From: Hymenobacter lucidus
GTDB lineage: Bacteria > Bacteroidota > Bacteroidia > Cytophagales > Hymenobacteraceae
DNA length: 64,000 bases
Assembly (NCBI RefSeq): GCF_020447265.1
Contig: NZ_JAJADR010000009.1
Coordinates: 1-64,000, forward strand
Direction: 5' to 3'
Shown here: piece after piece, positions 26,104 through 34,972 of the stretch
Layout: every line of letters begins with the position of its first letter
Position numbering within the stretch: position 1 is the stretch's first letter
Notes under the pieces: generated by a model
Seen by the model: the letters and a program-made list of their open reading frames with translations, nothing else
What the model was told of the DNA's origin: nothing
The model's database searches: none
Made by a program: the position numbers and the translations under genes

Positions 26104-26143
26104 CCGTCTGCGAAGCTTGCCAATTGGCTGGCTTCGCAGACGG
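26104..26143. terminator. 40-bp near-perfect palindrome, likely cruciform or terminator
   Basis: Arms CCGTCTGCGAAGC / GCTTCGCAGACGG around GCCAATTGGC, itself palindromic; only two base pairs mismatch over 40 bp. There is no good U-run after it, so termination is possible but unproven. Confidence 0.5.
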
Positions 26144-26281
26144 GCCCCCACCGGGAAGAGGCTTGCCTACTGCTTAAGGGCGAAGAAGATAGGTTGAGCA
26201 TCTATTGTTACGTCAGTTACCTAATTGCTTTACAGCTGATTACGACCATAATTAACTGAAAGCAATATTTTTTTATCAAGG

Positions 26282-26316
26282 TACCTTGCGTCACATAGTA
26301 CCTTCTACTATATTTG
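26282..26316 (+). promoter_or_regulatory. operator dyad plus -7 box, copy 2
   Basis: TACCTTGCGTCACATAGTA differs by one base from copy 1 and is again followed after 8 bp by an exact TAnnTTTG box, TATATTTG at 26309-26316. Drives the outer-membrane receptor gene with a leader of about 260 nt. Confidence 0.65.
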
Positions 26317-26577
26317 TATCAGTAATCAGAATTCCTTTCCGCTTCCCTACCCAACCGGGGCAGTCGAGCACCCACCGCGCCACCTGCGCTTTGCAGCACC
26401 TTCTGAGTAGGCCCCACCAAAACGTGGCGGCCCACGGGGTGGCCGGGGTCTGAACATCGTTCGGAAAGGCTTTTCCCCACTTGTCTGAATCCCCTGCGCA
26501 AGGGCACCCCAGCGGAACCGCGGCCGCCTGGAACGGCTCCCCTTTGCCCGGTTTTTTCACTCACTACCTCCTTCGTC

Positions 26578-29037
26578 ATGAACTTCTCCTCTACTCTTAG
26601 CCGGGCACTGCGGTGCCTGGGGTTGCTCGTTACGCTCTTTCCGCTGGCCTCGCAGGCTCAGCAGGCTCCCGGTGCGGCGGGCTCTGTGGCCGGCACGCTG
26701 CTCGACAAAACCACCGGCCAGCCCCTGCCTTTTGCCAACGTAGTATTGCTGCGGGCCCAAGATTCTAGCTTTGTAAACGGCGCTCAAACCACCGAAACCG
26801 GCACTTTCGCGCTGGACAAAGTAGCCTTGGGCAACTATCTGCTGCGGGCCACGGTGCTGGGCTACAAGCCCCTACGCCAGCCGGTAGCGCTGACGGCTGC
26901 CACGCCCAACATGCAACTGGGCAAGTTGCCGCTGATTTCGACGGCCACGCAGCTGGCCGGCGTAACGGTGCAGGGTGAGCGGGCCGCTGTGGTCGACAAC
27001 CTGGATAAGAAGGTGATAAATGTAGAAAAGGACCTGAGCAGCGTGGGCGGCACGGCCGTAAACGTGCTCCAGAACGTGCCGTCGGTATCGGTAGACCAGA
27101 ACGGGACGGTAAGCATGCGCGGCAGCAGCAACATCACGGTGCTCATCGACGGCAAGCCTTCCGGAGCGGCCAACGGCGGCACCGGCACCCGCCTGGAGCA
27201 GATTCCGGCCAGCGCCATCGAGAAGGTAGAAGTAGTAACCAACCCCTCGGCCCGCTACGATGCGGCCGGCGCGGGCGGCGTCATCAACATCATACTCAAG
27301 AAGCAGCGCAAAGACGGCTGGAACGGCCAGGCGACGGCCAACCTTGGTACCGCCGATAAATACAACACCTCGTTGAGCCTGAACCGCCGCCGGGGCAAAG
27401 TGAACATGTTTGGCAGCTACAACGCCCGCGACGACCGGTACCGCAACCAGAACGCGGTGAGTCAGAGCGCGGTAGTAAACGGCCAGACGGTGGTAGTGGA
27501 GCAGGACGGCCGGGGCCAGCGCCACAACTCCTCCCACAACGGCCGCATCGGCCTCGACTACACCATCAGCCCCGAGCAAAGCCTGACCATCACGGCCGAG
27601 CCCGAAATGAATAAGGGCCTGAACTCCGCCAACCAGAGCGGCAAGCTGAACAACACGCCCCAGCAAAACGCGGTGCGCGTAACCGAAGACGTGAAAACCC
27701 TGGACGTATCGGCGGACTACCGCCGCACCTGGGCCGCCCACAAGGGCCGCGAGCTGACTGCCAACCTGGGCTATACCAACCTGTGGGCCAACGTGGTAGT
27801 AGGTCAGCAGCTGACGCTCGAAACCGGCCCCGAGCCCGAGTGGAAGCAGGACCTGGGCGTGCGCCTGAAGGCCGTATATGGCCAGACCGACTTTACTCTG
27901 CCCTTCGACTCGGTGAGCCGCCTGGATATGGGCCTAAAAGGCCAGTGGCAAACCAACAACGGCGACGACAACGTGCTGCTCCAGAACACGGACCGCCCTA
28001 CCGAATACATCCGGGATGCTAACCGCTCGGTGGCCTACACCTTCCAGGAATACCTGCAGGCCGGCTACGCTACCTACCAACTGCAGCGCGGCCCCTGGAG
28101 CTACCAGGGCGGCGTGCGGGCCGAATACACCCGCACCCAAGGCAACGTAGCCGGCGGTCAGGGCGCTTTCAGCTTGAACTACCTGAACCTGTTTCCCTCG
28201 GCCACCATTGTGCGCACCCTGCCCGGCGACCAGCGCCTGCAGCTCAGCTACGCCCGCCGTCTGAACCGGCCCAACTTTATGCAGCTGCTGGCTTTCCCGC
28301 TCTACCAGGACCAGCGCAGCTACCGCCTCGGCGACCCCAGCCTGCGGCCCGAATATATCAACGCCTTCGAGCTGGGCCACCAGGTGAGCATGGGCAGCGC
28401 CAGCCTGAACACCACGCTGTTTTACCGCCAGACCAACAACGCCATTCAGCGCATCCGGGCCGTGGATGAAGAAGCCACTGCGCAAAATGCCGACGCCGGC
28501 GTCATCACGAAAGAGTATTATGAAAACTTTGGCCGGAACGAAAGCTACGGCGCCGAGCTGAGCCTGAACCAGCCCCTGGCCAAGTGGTGGCGCCTGGCGG
28601 CCAGCGGCTCGCTGTTTCACAATACCGTCACGTCGCTGATTGCCACCGAAGCCAGCCGCAGCAACTTCACCGGCACGGCCCGCCTGATGAACACCTTCAC
28701 GCCCACTCCCAAGCTCGACGTGCAGGTGACGGGTACTTACCGCGCCGCCACCATTACGCCCCAGGGCCGCCTGCTGCCCCAGGGTGGCGTAGATGTGGCC
28801 CTGCGCCAGAAGCTGTTCTCGGACCGGGCCGCGCTAACCTTGCGGGTGAGCGACATTTTTAACACCCAGCGCCAGCGCATCGAGGCCTTCGGCGAAAACG
28901 GCTTCCAGGCCCGCTACCTCAACAAATACGAGACACGCGTGGGCTACGTGGGCTTCAGCTGGTACTTCGGCTCGAACAAGCCCCCGAAGAAAATCGAGTC
29001 GGGCCCACAGGGCGGCGGGGGCGGCTTCGGCGGCTAA
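26578..29037 (+). CDS. outer-membrane beta-barrel receptor with CarboxypepD_reg and plug domains
   Basis: 819 aa. Signal peptide to about residue 26; carboxypeptidase-regulatory-like domain at about 35-115; plug domain at about 120-230 (VDNLDKKVINVEKDL, VLQNVPSVSVDQNGTVSMRG, AIEKVEVVTNPSARYDAAGA, GGVINIILKK); then a 22-strand-type barrel of the OMP_b-brl_3 group. The C-terminal strand GYVGFSWYFGSNKPPKK is followed by a Gly-rich tail rather than a terminal aromatic residue. This is the 'outer membrane beta-barrel family protein' relative of TonB-dependent receptors; no SusD partner is next to it, so the cargo is unknown. Regulated by the operator/promoter unit upstream. Confidence 0.9.
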   Translation: MNFSSTLSRALRCLGLLVTLFPLASQAQQAPGAAGSVAGTLLDKTTGQPLPFANVVLLRAQDSSFVNGAQTTETGTFALDKVALGNYLLRATVLGYKPLRQPVALTAATPNMQLGKLPLISTATQLAGVTVQGERAAVVDNLDKKVINVEKDLSSVGGTAVNVLQNVPSVSVDQNGTVSMRGSSNITVLIDGKPSGAANGGTGTRLEQIPASAIEKVEVVTNPSARYDAAGAGGVINIILKKQRKDGWNGQATANLGTADKYNTSLSLNRRRGKVNMFGSYNARDDRYRNQNAVSQSAVVNGQTVVVEQDGRGQRHNSSHNGRIGLDYTISPEQSLTITAEPEMNKGLNSANQSGKLNNTPQQNAVRVTEDVKTLDVSADYRRTWAAHKGRELTANLGYTNLWANVVVGQQLTLETGPEPEWKQDLGVRLKAVYGQTDFTLPFDSVSRLDMGLKGQWQTNNGDDNVLLQNTDRPTEYIRDANRSVAYTFQEYLQAGYATYQLQRGPWSYQGGVRAEYTRTQGNVAGGQGAFSLNYLNLFPSATIVRTLPGDQRLQLSYARRLNRPNFMQLLAFPLYQDQRSYRLGDPSLRPEYINAFELGHQVSMGSASLNTTLFYRQTNNAIQRIRAVDEEATAQNADAGVITKEYYENFGRNESYGAELSLNQPLAKWWRLAASGSLFHNTVTSLIATEASRSNFTGTARLMNTFTPTPKLDVQVTGTYRAATITPQGRLLPQGGVDVALRQKLFSDRAALTLRVSDIFNTQRQRIEAFGENGFQARYLNKYETRVGYVGFSWYFGSNKPPKKIESGPQGGGGGFGG

Positions 29038-29121
29038 TCTGCCGGGCCCCGCCGCCAGCATACTCAAGAATCTAGCACCGCATTTCCGTCCCAACTCTCT
29101 ACCACCGTTCTGCTCTTCAAC

Positions 29122-30603
29122 ATGAAAACGACCAACTGGATTACCGGCCTCTGCACCACCCTAACGTTATCTGCCGCTACTTTGTCGCCGGCCCAAGCCG
29201 CCATCCAGCCCGACAGCCTAGACCTGTTTATGACCGCCAAAATGAAGCAGCTGCGCATTCCGGGGATGCAGCTGGCGGTAGTGCACCACGGCAAAATCGT
29301 GAAGCTGGCCCACTACGGGCTGGCCAACCTGCAGGACTCGGTGCCGGTAACGGGCCGAACGCTGTTCCCGATTAACTCCATTACGAAGGCCTTCGTGGGC
29401 GTGGCCGTGATGCAGCTCGTGGAAGCAGGAAAGCTGGATTTGGCCGCGCCCGTTTCGAGGTACCTGCCAGGCCTGCCCGCGGCCTGGCAGCCGGTTACCA
29501 TCCGGCAGCTACTCAGCCACACCTCGGGCATTCCCGATATTATGCCCGCAGACAAGCAGGTGACGGCCGATGAGCAGCAAACGGCCTGGGCGGCGGTGCA
29601 AACCCTGCCCATGGAGTTCAAAACCGGGGAGAAATTCAGCTACAACCAAACCAACTACCTGCTGCTCGGCAAAATCATCGACCAGCTCAGCGGCCAGCCG
29701 TTTGCGCAGAATATTACCGACAAGCAGCTGCGGGTGGTGGGCATGCCCCACACCGCTTTCGGCGACGCCCACGACGTAGTGCGGGGCAGTGCCCGCGGCT
29801 ACACCTACTTTCAGGCGGTAGACGGGCAGATGCGGCGCACCCGGGAGCCCCAGAATATGTTCGAGGTGTTTGCGCCCATGCTGCGCACCGCCGCCGGCCT
29901 CAACTCCACGGCCGAGGAAATGGCCCGCTGGGTGCTGGCCTTGCAGCAGGGCAAGCTCCTGCAGCCCGCCAGCCTGACCACGATGTGGACGCCGGTTCTG
30001 CTCAACAACGGCACCACCCGCGGCTTCAGCAAGCAGCTCAACGGCTACGCCGTGGGCTGGCCCACCGTAGCCCGGCCCGAGCACCGCGCCGTAGCGGCCG
30101 TGGGCGGCGGCCGGTCGGCGGTGTTCGTGTATCCCGAGGACGACCTGTCGGTGGTGGTGCTCACCAACCTGACGGGCGCCAACCCCGACCGGTTCGTGGA
30201 TGAAATAGCCAGCTTCTACGTGCCCGATATGCGCGTGGCCGCCGGTTTTGGCCTGCCGCCGCAGCTGCGGGCCCTGCACACGGAGCTGCGCAAACGCGGC
30301 TTTGAGCACACCCAGGAACTGGTGAAGCAGGCGCGGAAGAAGGATTCCACCCTACAGCTGCCCGAAGACGAAGTAAACGCCTGGGGCTACTCGCTGCTCC
30401 GCCAGCAGCAGGTGCGCGAGGCTGCCGAGGTGTTCAAGCTAAATGTGAGCCTCTACCCCAACAGCGCCAACACCTACGACAGCCTGGCCGAAACATACCA
30501 GGAGCTGGGCAACAACACCCTGGCTGTGCGCAACTACAAGCAGGTGTTGAAGCTGGACCCCAAAAACACGAATGCAGCGGCCCAGCTGGAAAAACTCAAG
30601 TAG
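29122..30603 (+). CDS. serine hydrolase (class C beta-lactamase fold) with C-terminal TPR
   Basis: 493 aa. Signal peptide to about residue 27. The penicillin-binding/beta-lactamase domain carries Ser86 in the S-x-x-K motif (NSITKAF); the second motif reads YNQTNY instead of the usual YSN, a variant I recall from related Bacteroidota enzymes; the third region is GGGRSAVFVYPED. The last 100 or so residues contain two TPR-like motifs (AAEVFKLNVSLYPNSANTYD, LAVRNYKQVLKLDPKN). Relatives are esterases or D-amino peptidases rather than true beta-lactamases. Starts 84 bp after the receptor gene, possibly co-transcribed with it. Confidence 0.85.
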   Translation: MKTTNWITGLCTTLTLSAATLSPAQAAIQPDSLDLFMTAKMKQLRIPGMQLAVVHHGKIVKLAHYGLANLQDSVPVTGRTLFPINSITKAFVGVAVMQLVEAGKLDLAAPVSRYLPGLPAAWQPVTIRQLLSHTSGIPDIMPADKQVTADEQQTAWAAVQTLPMEFKTGEKFSYNQTNYLLLGKIIDQLSGQPFAQNITDKQLRVVGMPHTAFGDAHDVVRGSARGYTYFQAVDGQMRRTREPQNMFEVFAPMLRTAAGLNSTAEEMARWVLALQQGKLLQPASLTTMWTPVLLNNGTTRGFSKQLNGYAVGWPTVARPEHRAVAAVGGGRSAVFVYPEDDLSVVVLTNLTGANPDRFVDEIASFYVPDMRVAAGFGLPPQLRALHTELRKRGFEHTQELVKQARKKDSTLQLPEDEVNAWGYSLLRQQQVREAAEVFKLNVSLYPNSANTYDSLAETYQELGNNTLAVRNYKQVLKLDPKNTNAAAQLEKLK

Positions 30604-30624
30604 CCTATTCTCTGCTTACGTAGC

Positions 30625-31791
30625 ATGACACGCTTCTTAACTGCCGCCCTGCTCCTGCTGCTAGCTGGCCCGGCGGCTCACGCCCAAACGTATGACCAGC
30701 TGCTGGAAAGTGCCGCTCGTCAGCTAAGTCAGAAAAACTACTGCGAAGCCACCGCCGCTTTCGAGCAGGCTTTTGCCGACAGCACCAAAGCGGGCCCATT
30801 CGACCTGTATGCCGGGGCCGGGGCGGCGGCCAACTGCCCCGGCCGGCAGCCGCAGGCCCTGCGCTGGCTGCTGCGCCTCACGCGCCAGCCCAACCTACCC
30901 ATCACGGCCCGCGACGTAGACAACATGGCCCAGGACGAAAGCATGCGTAGTCTGCACAGCTTTCCAGCCTGGGCCCGCTTTTTGGCCAGTCTGCGGCAAA
31001 CCGCGGCCCGGCGCGCCACCGAAGCCCAGCGGGCGGCCGGTGCGTGGCAGGCCAGCGCGCTGCGCCAAGCCCTACCGGTGCCCACGCAGCCAGGCCGCTA
31101 CGCGGCGGCCCAGCCGGGCTTTGCCCTGTATTATGCCCCCGTCGATACGGTGCGGGTGCCCTACTTGGTGTACGTGCCCGCCACCTACCAGCCGGCTCGG
31201 CCCACGGCGCTGCTCGTGTATCTGCACGGCGGCATTGGGAGCACCACCCAGTTTCAGGCTGCCGACCCAGGGGTGGCGCAGGAACCCATCTTTGCGGCCG
31301 CAGCTGCGCAAAATGCATTGGTGCTTTACCCCTTCGGACGCCGCTCGTTTGGGTGGCTGGAGCAGCGGGCAGCCTTGGAAAACGTGCGCCAGATGGTGGC
31401 GCAGGTGCAGCAGCGCTACCACATCGACGGTCACCGCGTGTACCTGGGCGGAATATCGAACGGCGGCACGGCGGCATTTTGGTACGCGTGCCAGTCGCCG
31501 GCCGGCTTTGCGGGCTTCTTCGCCCTTTCGGCTCAGCCCAGCAGTACCCTCGGCCCCTTGAATTTCAAACGACTCCGTAAGGGCGCGCCACTGTATTCGC
31601 TGCAGGCGGAAGACGACGAGGTAGTTGCGTACCCACAGGCGCAGGCCCTCTACGCGCAACACCGCCGCCAGGCGCGGCAGTGGCATTTCAGCTCACGGCC
31701 CACGGGTGGCCACAGCTTTTTGTACGGCCCCGATGGTCTGGCTACGTTGAGTGCCTTGCTGGCCCAGCTCATAGCCAAGCCAACCCGCTGA
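30625..31791 (+). CDS. secreted alpha/beta-hydrolase esterase
   Basis: 388 aa. Signal peptide to AHAQ at about residue 21, a helical N-terminal region (TPR-like, AARQLSQKNYCEATAAFEQAF) of about 100 residues, then an alpha/beta hydrolase domain with YLHGGIG (oxyanion loop), nucleophile elbow GGISNGG, an Asp-containing LQAEDDEVVAY and the catalytic His in TGGHSFLYG. Matches phospholipase/carboxylesterase or poly-ester depolymerase-like families; substrate unknown. 21 bp after the serine hydrolase gene, likely the same operon. Confidence 0.82.
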   Translation: MTRFLTAALLLLLAGPAAHAQTYDQLLESAARQLSQKNYCEATAAFEQAFADSTKAGPFDLYAGAGAAANCPGRQPQALRWLLRLTRQPNLPITARDVDNMAQDESMRSLHSFPAWARFLASLRQTAARRATEAQRAAGAWQASALRQALPVPTQPGRYAAAQPGFALYYAPVDTVRVPYLVYVPATYQPARPTALLVYLHGGIGSTTQFQAADPGVAQEPIFAAAAAQNALVLYPFGRRSFGWLEQRAALENVRQMVAQVQQRYHIDGHRVYLGGISNGGTAAFWYACQSPAGFAGFFALSAQPSSTLGPLNFKRLRKGAPLYSLQAEDDEVVAYPQAQALYAQHRRQARQWHFSSRPTGGHSFLYGPDGLATLSALLAQLIAKPTR

Positions 31792-31898
31792 CAGATATAT
31801 GACACCCACGAATAAGCGTATTGACCAACAACCGGAGCATCTTTACTTCGAAGAACTCCTAATTCACTGGCTGATACGCTTATTTAAGAACATATCTG
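31792..31898. repeat. 107-bp nested inverted repeat
   Basis: Outer arms CAGATAT (31792-31798) / ATATCTG (31892-31898) and inner arms AATAAGCGTAT (31811-31821) / ATACGCTTATT (31874-31884). It fills almost the whole gap between the esterase and the DUF2459 gene, is more AT-rich than its surroundings, and resembles a small non-autonomous element or an intergenic REP unit. Confidence 0.55.
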
Positions 31899-31923
31899 GC
31901 CCGTTTCTACGTTCAGTTGGCTG

Positions 31924-32586
31924 ATGTATCCAGCCCTGGCGTTTCTGCTGCTTTTCTTATCCGGCACCATGCTGCCCGTACACCGCCGCTTCGAGCAGAC
32001 GCCCGACGGCGTGCCGGTATTTGTGGTGTCCAACGGGTTTCATACCGATATCGTGGTGCCCCTGCGCGAGGCCCGCACCGATATCGACTGGCTACGGCAG
32101 TTGCAGCAACCCACACTTACGGCGCGCTTTGGTAGCTACGAGTACGCCGCTTTCGGCTGGGGTAGTGAGCGGTTCTACCTGGAATCGTACGGCGGTAAAT
32201 TTCCCGGGCCGGCCACCGTGCTCCGCTCCGTGGTGCCGGGTAAAACGCTGATGCACGTCGATTTTTATCAGCACGCCCCGCGCCCGGGCCGGCGGGTAGT
32301 GGCCCTGCGCATCTCACCCACCCAGTACCAGCAACTCGCGGGCCTGATTGCGCAGTCCTTCCAGCCCGACAGCGCCGGCGCGGCTGTGCTTCGCAACGCG
32401 GCCGGCTATACCCCCGACGATTTTTTCTTCTGGGCTCGGGGCCGCTACCACGCCCTGCGCACCTGCAACGACTGGACCAACGGCACCCTGCGCAAAGCTG
32501 GTCTGCGGACCGCCCTTAAGGCTCCGCTGGCCGGCTCTGTGCTGTTTCAGGCCCGCCGCAGCCGCCCGGCCCGGGAAATTCGCTGA
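31924..32586 (+). CDS. DUF2459 / TIGR02117 family protein
   Basis: 220 aa. A hydrophobic N-terminus (MYPALAFLLLFLSGTM) suggests export or membrane anchoring. Family motifs: VSNGFHTDIVVPL near residue 37, FGWGSERFYLES, the conserved DFFFWARGRYHALRTCNDWT with Cys and Asn, and a final KAPLAGSVLFQ. The conserved His and Cys give the look of a cysteine-hydrolase-like fold, but the biochemical role of the family is not known to me. Separate promoter not evident. Confidence 0.82.
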   Translation: MYPALAFLLLFLSGTMLPVHRRFEQTPDGVPVFVVSNGFHTDIVVPLREARTDIDWLRQLQQPTLTARFGSYEYAAFGWGSERFYLESYGGKFPGPATVLRSVVPGKTLMHVDFYQHAPRPGRRVVALRISPTQYQQLAGLIAQSFQPDSAGAAVLRNAAGYTPDDFFFWARGRYHALRTCNDWTNGTLRKAGLRTALKAPLAGSVLFQARRSRPAREIR

Positions 32587-32729
32587 ATATAGTGCTGTCC
32601 ATTTTCTTTGCAGCAGCGCATATTTCCTTGCTTAATACCAAGTCATTGGCAGAATACCAGTCGTAAGAGGATGCAGGTAGCCCCGACGCTCGGGCTACGG
32701 CCTTATGCTACTCTACTGCTGCCGCTGCT

Positions 32730-33098
32730 ATGCTGGATGTTCATCGTGAGGAATTGCCCAAAAGCTACCTGCTGGTGCTGGCGCCCTCCACTGCCGAGCC
32801 CGATGAACTTAAGCTGACCCGGGCGCTGCACCGGGCCAGCCGGAGCGCGAAGAGGGCCATTTGGGTGGATTGCAGCCTGCTCGACCACCTCTCCACGGAA
32901 GCCATTGACCTGCTGCTGGCTTATGCCTATATGCTACACTGCCAAGCCCGCCGGCTCGTACTCTGCCACGTGCCCGACAAAGTGCGCCATCATTTCCTGG
33001 ACCTGGATGAGGAGTCGCAGCCGCTGGTAGTGCCTTCGCTGCTCGATGCCGAGTATATCAGCCGCGACCTGCCGCCCAGCTCAGCCTCGGCGGCCTGA
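32730..33098 (+). CDS. small hypothetical protein, STAS-like
   Basis: 122 aa. Pattern of alternating strands and helices: YLLVLAPSTAEPDELKL, AIWVDCSLLDHLSTEAIDLL, RRLVLCHVPDKVRHHFLDL, which resembles a STAS/anti-sigma-antagonist-like sandwich (VDCS... in the place of the conserved phosphorylated Ser loop). No clear serine kinase partner nearby. Family assignment is tentative; a real gene is supported by codon use. Confidence 0.5.
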   Translation: MLDVHREELPKSYLLVLAPSTAEPDELKLTRALHRASRSAKRAIWVDCSLLDHLSTEAIDLLLAYAYMLHCQARRLVLCHVPDKVRHHFLDLDEESQPLVVPSLLDAEYISRDLPPSSASAA

Positions 33099-33186
33099 GC
33101 ACATTTGCTCCACCACTGAAAACCGGCTTGCTGGGGAAGTCAGACGGGGCGTTGTACCTTCGCGCCATTATTGAGCATACTTCCTG

Positions 33187-34671
33187 ATGAGCGCCCAGAA
33201 ACCCAGCATTCCGAAAGGCACCCGCGACTTTGGCCCGGCCGTGGTGGCCCGCCGCAACTATATCTTCGGCATTATTCGCCGCACCTTCGAGAAATTCGGC
33301 TACGCGCCCCTGGAAACCCCGACCCTGGAAAACCTGTCGGTGCTGACCGGCAAATACGGCGACGAGGGCGACCAGCTGCTGTTTAAAGTCCTGAACTCGG
33401 GCGACTTCCTCAAGGACGTGACGGCCGACGATTTGCAGAATGAGGATGGCAAAGCTACCCGCCGGGTGCTGCCCAAAGTAGCTGAAAAAGGCCTGCGCTA
33501 CGACCTCACGGTGCCCTTCGCCCGCTACGTGGTCATGAACCGCGGCACGCTCACCTTCCCCTTCAAGCGCTACCAGATCCAGCCCGTATGGCGCGCCGAC
33601 CGCCCCCAGCGCGGCCGCTACCGGGAATTTTACCAGTGCGACGCCGACGTAGTAGGCACTGATTCCTTGCTTTGCGAGGCCGAAATCGTGCTGATGATGT
33701 GCGAGGTGCTGAACGGCCTGAATAAGGAGGCCAAGTCAGAAAACCAAAAGCTTGACTACACTATTACAATCAACCACCGGGGAGTACTTGGCGGAATGTA
33801 CGATGCGCTGGGCGAATCTAATGGCACGGAAACAAATCTGTTTACGGCAATTGATAAGTTAGATAAGATAGGCATAGACGGCGTTAAGCAGGAATTGATT
33901 GACAAAGGCTTCACCAGCACCGAGGCTGAAAAGGTCTTTAAGTTGTTGTATATGCCTGCCACAGCTATACCCTCGTCTGATCAGAATCAGAATGCTCGGC
34001 AGGAGTTTTTATACCGAATTCAGAACCTGAAAAAGTCACTCGTAGTCGATATTTCACCCAGCAACATTCTGGCAGAAACGAGTGAAAGAGCCACCAGAGG
34101 TCTACAGGAGCTGGGCCAGGTCGTGGACTTCCTCACCGCCTTTGGCTTCGAGCAGTTCGACCGGCTCAAATTTGACCCGACGCTGGCGCGGGGCCTCTCC
34201 TACTATACGGGCTGCATCTTCGAAATCAAGATCAACAACGTGAACATGGGCAGCGTGAGCGGCGGGGGCCGCTACGACAACCTGACCGGCGCTTTCGGGC
34301 TGCCGGGCGTGTCGGGCGTGGGCTTTTCGTTCGGCGTAGATCGGCTCTACGACTGCCTGGAGGAGCTGGAGCTGTTTCCGGAAGGCGCCGCCGCTACCAC
34401 GCGCTGCCTGATTACCAACTTCGACGCCGAAACCATGCCTTTGCTGCTGCCCGTGCTACGTGAGCTGCGGGCGGCGGGCATTCCGAGCGAAATGTACCCG
34501 GAAAGCAAGAAGCTGGCCCAGCAGTTTAAGTACGCCGATGCCAAGGGCATTCCCTACGTGCTTATTCAGGGCCCCGAGGAGCGGGCCGCCGGGCAGTTCA
34601 AGCTCAAGGAGCTGCGCACCGGGGAGGAAAAAACGCTGACTCTGGACCAGGTGCTGGCTACGCTGGCCTAA
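33187..34671 (+). CDS. hisS: histidine--tRNA ligase
   Basis: 494 aa, charges tRNA-His. Class II motifs: PKGTRDFGP at the N-terminus, motif 2 RYREFYQCDADVVG near residue 139, HisA motif LARGLSYYTGCIFEI near 335, motif 3 GVGFSFGVDRL near 378, and the anticodon-binding domain at the C-terminus. Odd feature: codons about 180-305 (33720-34100) are much poorer in GC (about 44% over 33721-34080 against nearly 70% just upstream) and use AT-ending codons; this covers the insertion domain between motif 2 and the HisA motif. The frame is intact, so the enzyme should be functional. Confidence 0.96.
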   Translation: MSAQKPSIPKGTRDFGPAVVARRNYIFGIIRRTFEKFGYAPLETPTLENLSVLTGKYGDEGDQLLFKVLNSGDFLKDVTADDLQNEDGKATRRVLPKVAEKGLRYDLTVPFARYVVMNRGTLTFPFKRYQIQPVWRADRPQRGRYREFYQCDADVVGTDSLLCEAEIVLMMCEVLNGLNKEAKSENQKLDYTITINHRGVLGGMYDALGESNGTETNLFTAIDKLDKIGIDGVKQELIDKGFTSTEAEKVFKLLYMPATAIPSSDQNQNARQEFLYRIQNLKKSLVVDISPSNILAETSERATRGLQELGQVVDFLTAFGFEQFDRLKFDPTLARGLSYYTGCIFEIKINNVNMGSVSGGGRYDNLTGAFGLPGVSGVGFSFGVDRLYDCLEELELFPEGAAATTRCLITNFDAETMPLLLPVLRELRAAGIPSEMYPESKKLAQQFKYADAKGIPYVLIQGPEERAAGQFKLKELRTGEEKTLTLDQVLATLA

Positions 34672-34972
34672 CTCTGCCAGCAGGCAGCGCGCAACGAAGC
34701 CTCGCGCCTGCTACTATCCGGAATGCGTCGCGGAACGTTCCGCGACGCATTCCGCATTTATGGAATGTACCGCTGAAGCTTCAGCAACGGGTTCCGAATT
34801 TTGGAACGGCCTGCTGAACGTTCAGCGGGCCGTTCTGCATTTTGGAACGGCCCGCCGAAGCTTCGGTAACGCGTTCCAAAATCCGGGAGAGGCCTTGACA
34901 GCCGGGGTGCAGGCGGTTCCAAAAGATTTGAGGAACTTGCGGGTCACCCCAGTTTTCTTTTCACCCACCCGC
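34672..34972. other. intergenic region hisS/hutH with palindrome array
   Basis: 301 bp, half of it taken by four 34-bp palindromes. An in-frame ATG at 34760 would read through the array into hutH, but the translated array is low-complexity and has no family counterpart. Confidence 0.6.
34719..34877. repeat. tandem array of four 34-bp palindromes
   Basis: Units at 34720-34753, 34762-34795, 34803-34836 and 34844-34877, spacing 41-42 bp. Each begins GGAA, ends TTCC or TTCT and has a 14-bp palindromic core; the core centre alternates AACGTT, AAGCTT, AACGTT, AAGCTT. The 7-8 bp spacers are AT-rich (GCATTTAT, GAATTTT, GCATTTT). Unit 1 with one flanking pair is a perfect 36-bp palindrome. Confidence 0.85.

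Larger units (their letters stand above)
26067..26577. other. intergenic region with 40-bp cruciform and second operator/promoter unit
   Basis: 511 bp. Holds a near-perfect palindrome at 26104-26143 that probably terminates the upstream transcript, the operator/-7 unit at 26282-26316, and a GC-rich leader of about 260 nt without a gene I can support. Confidence 0.55.

Noticed and set aside
33187..34671. Frameshift or intron in hisS at the AT-rich segment
   Set aside because: The frame is continuous and the protein keeps the expected order of class II motifs; only composition is odd.
34760..34972. Extended start of hutH through the palindrome array
   Set aside because: The extra 71 residues come from palindromic repeat DNA and precede the conserved start MSADVFYLD; the ATG at 34973 is preferred.
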